From Cymbidium sinense (Eukaryota > Streptophyta > Magnoliopsida > Asparagales > Orchidaceae), in NCBI GenBank assembly GCA_021442155.1, contig CM038215.1, positions 2,256,976-2,320,975 of the forward strand: a stretch of 64,000 bases of DNA, read 5' to 3'. The position numbers and the translations under genes are program-made. The notes beneath the pieces were generated by a model. That model had not been told where the DNA came from. It searched no databases and was given only the letters and a program-made list of their open reading frames with translations. This document shows, in pieces, positions 58,701 to 64,000 of the stretch (positions within the stretch are counted from its first letter, which is position 1; every line of letters starts with the position of its first letter).

Positions 58701-59777
58701 AAAATATTAATATTGGTGACATTAAATAATTCTTCATTTGAAATACCTCTTCATGCTATGTGACAATTCAAACTTGACTACTTTGAAGTTTTGATATGGT
58801 TTGCATAAAAATCTAAAATATTTTTGATAATATCACAATCTAAGAAATTTTATTCAATAGATGGTTTGACCATTCAACTATTTAATTTCATTCTGATCCA
58901 TAAATAAAAAATCATTAAGAATAAGACATTATTTAACCATAATCACACTTTGAAAATTTCTGTATATCATTTTCTTTACTAATGTGAAGATTCTAAGGAT
59001 CTTTCAATCTTGAATAAATAAAATATCATTCTTGATAAATCACAAAATAATTCTTCAAGGTTTAAAGATTCTATAATCATGAGATCTAAGCTCTATCATT
59101 CTTCTTCAAAAAGGCTCCCCAAACTCATATCTTCATAATTTTCCAATCTTTTATCTTTTGATCAATTGAGCATCATCTGAATTAAATCAATCTTTGAAAA
59201 TATGATATTCTAGTTGATAAAAAATATACACTTTACTAAGGATATTTTTCTTCTTCTATTTTTAAACTCTATAACTAGCAGATATTTTAAGCAATCTTTT
59301 CTTCACAAACAATCATAGTCTCATTATGTCCCATAAACTTCTCCAATTTTTTAACTATCTTTTCAATTTATAATTCTTTTGAGCCAATCTTTCATTGTTT
59401 TGACTTCAATTAAAATCAATTCAAAATTATATTTCTTTCATCTATAAAAAAAATCTCTAAACATTCATATTCTTTATAAATATTTCATAACTTTTATTTT
59501 TTATATAAATAAGAAATGAGATAAAAACTACAACATTTTTTTTTTTGCTAGATTTTAATTATAAGAATACAATATTTAAATAAATGCATACATAAATTTG
59601 AATTTTCTTCTATAATATGTGAATTATAACTATTTTTTGTTGAAGATAACTATGTGATATGTTTGATACCATCCTGATTTAAAATCACAATATAGAAGAT
59701 TTCATGTCAATTCCCATATGTTTTATGATTTTAGCACACAAATAGTAACAAACCAGATATATGATTCTAAATAGAAA
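58700..59777. other. AT-rich stretch where gypsy 1 RT and protease should be
   Basis: Between RNase H and gag there is about 1.1 kb of AT-rich sequence with stops in all frames. A complete gypsy would have protease and RT here (about 1.6-2 kb); I recognise neither the DTGAS nor the YxDD motif. It is either a very decayed, partly deleted RT or replacement by other DNA. Confidence 0.5.
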
Positions 59778-60515
59778 ATATTAGTTGAGACCTATCATCA
59801 TATCATGAATATCTCTCCTCCCTTGAGTAGCTTGTAAATATAATTCTATCCTTCTATTTATCTTAATCAGTATAGTATATTCATCAATACCCAGAGGAAT
59901 CAAGAGCTGTCTAACTACATCCTTCAATCTAGATAAAAACATATGACATTTCTCTTCTGCATTTGGTATCAACAAAGGTACATACCTTGAAAGCATTATA
60001 AACTCAGCTCCATACTGCATGATAGAACGATCTTCCTATATCAATCTAATGAACTTGTCTTACATTTATCTTCTAGCTGAGAGGGGTATAAACTAATCTC
60101 TAAAGGTCTTCACAAAATCCTCCCATGAAACAAGATTATATGGCTTTCCTTCAAACTTCTCTTACAATTGTCCTCACCTCCATCTCTCAGCTTTGCCCTC
60201 AAAAGCAAAAGAAGTCAAATCAACTCTTCTTTCAAGAGGGCATAACATACTTTCTAAAACTTTCTCTGTCTGCATTAACCAATTTTCTACTTCAACAGGT
60301 CCTCCTGTTCTTGAGAAAAGAGCTGGCCTCATATCCTGAAATAATTTCAAGTATTTGTTCATAGGAACCCTGCTTCTACTAGCTTGAGTATACTGATTTT
60401 TTATAATTTAAGTAAATGCATATATAGCTAGTGAAGGTGGTTGCACCAAATTCTGGTGCTCAATAATTTGTGCCTCTCTATTTTCACCCATAGCATCTTC
60501 TTGAATTGATTCCAT
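59778..60515 (-). pseudogene. Gypsy 1 gag
   Basis: The likely start is the ATG at 60515-60513 (MESIQEDAMGENREAQ), about 100 bases after the primer site. After a stop comes MNKYLKLFQDMRPALFSRTG with VEVENWLMQTEKVLESMLCP and FEGKAERWR, the retrotrans_gag opening (family: F..GGxDPLxAExWL..ME). Then, after stops, VSWEDFVKTF, EDRSIMQYGAEFIMLSRYVP and LIPNAEEKCHMFLSRLKDVV, ending in IELYLQATQGR. The zinc knuckle that should follow is missing. It is broken by several stops. Confidence 0.83.
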
Positions 60516-60613
60516 AGGCCTGAGAAGCATAAATTAATTATAACCATTACACATCAATCAATATAATGACTCTTTGATTATGATCATACTTATATCCCTA
60601 AATGTATAATTTT

Positions 60614-60625
60614 GCTCTGATACCA
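60614..60625 (-). other. Gypsy 1 primer-binding site (initiator Met tRNA)
   Basis: The minus strand reads TGGTATCAGAGC, the exact 12-base complement of the plant initiator tRNA-Met 3' end, four bases after the LTR end at 60630. Confidence 0.92.
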
Positions 60626-60629
60626 CTCT

Positions 60630-62527
60630 TGTCACGACACAGCCAGAAAGCTTGGAATACTAAGGTGGGAACAGACGGTCAGACGGAAAAGAAAAAATTT
60701 TACCTAATATTTTCAATCTTAAACAAAATTTCATAATATATTTTTTCAACTCATATAAGAGCCACTACAAATCCACAACACAATTAATAATTTGTCCACA
60801 CATATAACATATCCACTAATAGAAGTCATATAAAATACAATTTAAAATATAAACTAACATAGTACCTATCTCTTGAAGCATATCTACGATGATAAATAAC
60901 CTCTCTTCTATCCTCCTTCTAATTAGGAAGGTTACCTGAAAAATATAAACAACTTGCAATTGAATAAAATTCAATGGGTGAATTATGCTTTTACTTATAG
61001 TAAAACAAAAAATAGAAATAATATGCATGACAGATTTTGCCATAACGTGTACATAAAAGAAATTTCTCAAACAATCAAACATATAGGAGGTATGTACAAA
61101 TAAATATTTCTTATGATCCTTACATTTACATTTATCAATCATTTTAGGAGTCACCATTTAAACCTTCAAAAAAAAAATTTTTTGACCAAAACTCATCCAA
61201 AGGACAAGTAGTCATTACCATTTATCATTTTCATTTTTTTTCGTAACGGTACACAAGGCCCCTACACTACCATAAGTGGGTGAACTCCACTTTCAAATAT
61301 ACACATGCATATCATACAATTTATACATCTATGCATATTGATTCATAACAGTAAATCAGTTAAGTCTGTGAAATGACGAAGTGACTATGATCTAGCATTT
61401 AGGCTGTTTATTCAATATGAAGAAACATAAAATCAATCATAATTTTGTAGTAGAAGAAAAAGTCACAATCATGTACAAATACATTTCATCACAAGAAATA
61501 AATAAACTTTTACTATAAATGTAAGAACATAATTACCCACTTTAGTTTGAAGCTTCCTCTCAAATCTCCTTCCATTTTAACACTTTATTTAAGTTGAGTA
61601 CCTATAGAATAAAATAATGATTGGATCAATATTAGAAAGTAATTTATTTTATTTTATTCATTTCTTATCTATGATGCTTGCGTATATCTTTTATTATTTA
61701 ACGCTTACATTCATCAATATTTCATTGTGTATTTTCTAAATCAAGTTAAATTTCTATATAATAATATTATTATTTTTAACCTTTAATTCGTTTAATATAA
61801 TGATATTTATACATGTCTAATTTTCTATATAATACTCTCTAAATCGTATTATTATTTATAATATAAAATATTAAATATTAAACTGACTTAATATAGCTAA
61901 AATTTATTTTCATTTAATGTTTATCATTTCTATTAAAATGATTCTTAATTAATTAACGATATTATAACTTAGCATATGTTTAAGGTTTCATTTAATTTAC
62001 AATTATATTTCATATGTAAATACTTAATACTTAATTACTGGAATCTATTTTATGCTACATATTTCCAAATTAAATTTCTTGTTGAAATCTATAAACCCTG
62101 ACTTAAAATCGAAATAATAATAATAATTAAATTTTCTAATTAAATAAATTTACTTACCTCTATCCCTTTCTTATTCGATTTTCCCTAGGATCCGTTCAAG
62201 CGGCTAGGGATGCACGCATGCATGTCTCTTTCGGTTGTCCCCTCCTCTCTCATCTGTCATCGGCACACGAGAGCTTTTGGGGCCCGATGTCAGCGATAGT
62301 GGAGCCGCCTCACTCGGCTAGGGCATGGATGCATGAGACTGCCTTCTCCCTCTCTCCCTCACTCCCTCTCTCTCTCTCACATGCATTTGGGGGTTCGAAT
62401 TTGGCATATCAAAAATGAGCCCCCTTCGCTTCTTTTATTTCATGGTCAACTGTCATGACAGTTGGATTTTATTTTATTTTTATTTTTATTTATTTTTTGG
62501 AGCTAATTTTTTTTTAATTATTACACA
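60630..62527 (-). repeat. Gypsy 1 5' LTR
   Basis: The inner end is fixed by the primer site (minus strand ...GTGTCGTGACA, then AGAG and the PBS). The outer end, TGTGTAATAATTAAAA at about 62527, is inferred from the TG rule and from where gag sequence of gypsy 2 begins. Length is about 1.9 kb. It includes a GC-richer, CT-rich segment (62160-62450) and a perfect 18-base palindrome. Open frames inside (60816-61157 minus, 62218-62418 plus) have no domain and are not called. Confidence 0.7.
62447..62464. repeat. Perfect 18-base palindrome in the LTR
   Basis: CAACTGTCATGACAGTTG is its own reverse complement. It lies about 65 bases inside the LTR's outer (U3) end. Confidence 0.95.
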
Positions 62528-62529
62528 AC

Positions 62530-63202
62530 TAGACAACAAATGCAAGAATATTTTTTGAGAATGGTTTAAGGCAACAAGATGGTGATGCAGTATGAGCTTA
62601 AGTTTACTACTCTTACTAGATATGTCCCCTAGTAGTTAGCACTTTTGAGGAAAAATATTATTGCTTTCTAAGAGGATTGAGGGACAATTTGAGGCATTCA
62701 TTAGTTCTATTTCATATCAAAGATTTCAGTGAGCTAGTTGAGAGGGCATTGTTGATAGAGAATAATCTAATATCAACTCATCATGGTATTGGGGATTTGA
62801 AGATTCTTCAGTGGTTTAATAGAAGATAGAGAGTTGTTCTATAGCCATGGGAGAAAGATTTCATCTATTTCTATGAGTAGTGCACTAGTATGTACTTCAT
62901 GTGGTAGGAGGCATCATGGTCAGTGCAATTTATTTTCTTGGCAATTTTTTAAGTATGGTCAGTTTGACCACATGATAGCTTAGTGTCCCTAAATAGCATT
63001 GGAGATCAAGCCAAATGTTCGAGCAAATAAAAGATCTGATAGATGGCATAGGACAATCTCATCAAGAGTTTTCAGTGAGGGATCATCTAGTAGAGGTGGT
63101 GGGCGATTTACTAGAAGGCGGGTGGGAGAGAGTCAGCAAGGGTATGTTGCTTCAGTTGCTACTACTATAGCTCAGCCTAGAGTATATAGTTTAACTCAGT
63201 AG
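62530..63202 (+). pseudogene. Gypsy 2 gag, C-terminal part with decayed zinc knuckles
   Basis: Pieces include PLVVSTFEEKYYCFLRGLRD, NLRHSLVLFHIKDFSELVER and ALLIENNLIS, the end of the retrotrans_gag domain. CTSCGRRHHGQC at about 62891 is a first knuckle-like motif. FFKYGQFDHMIA, a stop and CP at about 62948-62992 correspond to CxxCGxxGHxxxxCP with the first Cys pair replaced by Phe and Tyr. A basic, Ser/Arg/Gly-rich tail follows (RANKRSDRWHR, SSSRGGGRFTRRRVGES; 62999-63202). Confidence 0.8.
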
Positions 63203-63600
63203 GAAGGCTAAGGATGCACCTGATGTTATGACAGGTACAACTTTCATTTTTACATAGTTCTATAAAATTTTATTTGATTTTGGTGCAAGCCATTCTTTTA
63301 TATCTAAGAGATTTATTACTTGTCTGAATGTACTTCCTATTATCTTATGGTCTGGTCTATCTATTTTTTTACCAATTAGAGATTATTTGATTACTACTCA
63401 AGATTGTATCTATGATATTGAGATTTCAAATAGAAAGTTGGAGTCTGAGCTATTTTTATTACCTTTGATTGAATTTGATGTTATCTTAGGTATGTATTGG
63501 TTGAGTATATATGGAGCTTGTATTGATTGCATTTGAAAGAGAGTAGCCTTATATGTTTCTAGTGAGCTATTTTATTTTCATGGTGTTAGGGGTGTTTTAT
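63203..63600 (+). pseudogene. Gypsy 2 protease
   Basis: ILFDFGASHSFISKRF at about 63266-63313 corresponds to the retropepsin motif LFDSGASHSFIS, with the Ser of D-S-G changed to Phe, which should abolish activity. It continues with YDIEISNRKLESELFLLPLI and EFDVILGMYWLSIYGACID (family: DVILGMDWLxxxxAxIDC), where Asp-to-Tyr (MDWL to MYWL) is a second change. A stop follows at about 63534. Confidence 0.83.
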
Positions 63601-64000
63601 CATCTTTGATATCAGTCTTACAGGTTGATAAATCATGGAGGAAAAGAAATGATATTTTTCTTGCTTATGTAAGAGATGGGAGTAATACACCAATTGTTAT
63701 TGAAGATTTTTCTTTGGTGAGAGAATTTTTGAATGTATTTCTGGAGGAGTTGATGAGTTTACCTCCTGAGAGAGAGGTGGAGTTTTGTATTGAGGTAGTG
63801 CTCGCTACATCTTCTATTGTGAATACTCCTTAAAGAATGAAACTTAAAGAATTACAGGAGTTGAAGGTTCAATTGCAGGAGTTACTGGATAGAGGCTTTA
63901 TCAGGCCCAGTGTATCTTCGTGTAGTGTACTAGTGTTATTTATAAGGAAGAAAGATTGTATGATGCGCAAGTGTATTGATTATAGAGAATTGAATAAGGT
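63601..64000 (+). pseudogene. Gypsy 2 reverse transcriptase, N-terminal part
   Basis: After the protease linker, FLNVFLEELMSLPPEREVEF (family: FPDELPGLPPEREIEF) leads through one stop (63831) into KLKELQELKVQLQELLDRGF, IRPSVSSCSVLVLFIRKKD and KCIDYRELNK at the window end. The early RT motifs (GFIRPSxSPWGAPVLFVKKKDGxxRxCIDYRELN) are in order. The catalytic YxDD lies outside. One stop in about 100 codons makes this the least decayed coding stretch of the gypsy pair. Confidence 0.87.

Larger units (their letters stand above)
57125..62527 (-). mobile_element. Ty3/gypsy element 1, 3'-truncated
   Basis: On the minus strand the order is 5' LTR (62527-60630), primer site (60625-60614), gag (60515 to about 59778), an unrecognisable 1.1 kb, RNase H (about 58690-58400), and integrase (about 58160-57125). 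RT-RNaseH-integrase order and the SDRDGQF-type integrase core place it in Ty3/gypsy; sequence style is closest to chromovirus-like (Tekay/Del type) elements, but no chromodomain remains. The element breaks off at 57125 and has no 3' LTR. Its right end adjoins a second gypsy element in opposite orientation. Confidence 0.85.
62528..64000 (+). mobile_element. Ty3/gypsy element 2, 5'-truncated, runs off the window
   Basis: Plus-strand order is gag, protease, start of RT, in the layout of plant gypsy (chromovirus-like) elements. The first part of gag and the LTR are missing: homology begins directly at the outer end of gypsy 1's LTR. The element continues beyond 64000. Stops and frame changes are scattered throughout. 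Confidence 0.85.

Noticed and set aside
60614..60625. tRNA-Met gene fragments at the primer sites (also 19161-19175)
   Set aside because: Only the 12-15 bases expected of LTR primer-binding sites match; no cloverleaf follows.
60816..61157. 113-codon minus-strand open frame
   Set aside because: It lies inside the gypsy 1 LTR upstream of the primer site; no domain, AT-rich chance frame.
62218..62418. 66-codon open frame in a CT-rich, GC-rich stretch
   Set aside because: It lies within the gypsy LTR, has no domain, and its Ser/Leu/Pro composition follows from CT repeats.

Overview
The window looks like nuclear DNA of a seed plant, probably an angiosperm; nothing supports a species name. The evidence is degenerate Arabidopsis-type telomere repeat (CCCTAAA on the + strand) over roughly two thirds of the window, plant Ty1/copia and Ty3/gypsy elements primed by initiator-Met tRNA, a plant LINE ORF1 (DUF4283 plus zinc knuckle), a plant RTE-type LINE, and processed fragments of two nuclear plant mRNAs. 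It reads as a subtelomeric or large interstitial telomere-like domain. No intact protein-coding gene, tRNA, rRNA or CRISPR array was found. If the block is terminal, the chromosome end lies towards low coordinates.

Layout: 1-1960, 3' part of a LINE. 1961-8734, telomere-like repeats with glycine-rich-protein (GRP) fragment 1 and a small GC-rich island. 8735-13184, a decayed LTR-retrotransposon segment with a gypsy protease remnant. 13185-16197, telomere-like repeats with GRP 2. 16198-21368, a truncated Copia element on the minus strand (one LTR, PBS, gag, protease, part of integrase). 21369-32380, telomere-like repeats with GRP 3-6. 32381-40270, a CTAAA-pentamer dialect with an RTE LINE inserted at 36631-38580. 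40271-51140, telomere-like repeats containing a tandem duplication of about 4.3-4.5 kb, each unit with its own GRP copy (7 and 8) and a CTAAT/TAA-rich tail. 51141-54326, a LINE with ORF1 but no reverse transcriptase. 54327-56471, telomere-like repeats around a ribosomal protein P0 retropseudogene. 56472-56990, GRP 9. 56991-64000, two gypsy elements, one on the minus strand lying beside or inside one on the plus strand.

Three things stand out. First, the repeats are not a simple decayed (CCCTAAA)n. A longer AT-rich unit recurs, and at least 12 times it ends in a motif close to GGTTTACTTAATTT just before a purer CCCTAAA block. Second, a processed, 5'-truncated GRP module sits in this array nine times with the same 5' breakpoint and similar flanks, so it was amplified with the satellite; one copy still has an 86-codon open frame. 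Third, every mRNA-derived or L1-type insert (two LINEs, P0, the ancestral GRP) has its A-rich 3' end facing the CCCTAAA strand. That is the geometry expected if cDNA had been primed on the G-rich telomeric 3' end, as in Drosophila HeT-A/TART; the mechanism is inference.

All coding remnants carry stops or frameshifts and are annotated as pseudogenes or element fragments.
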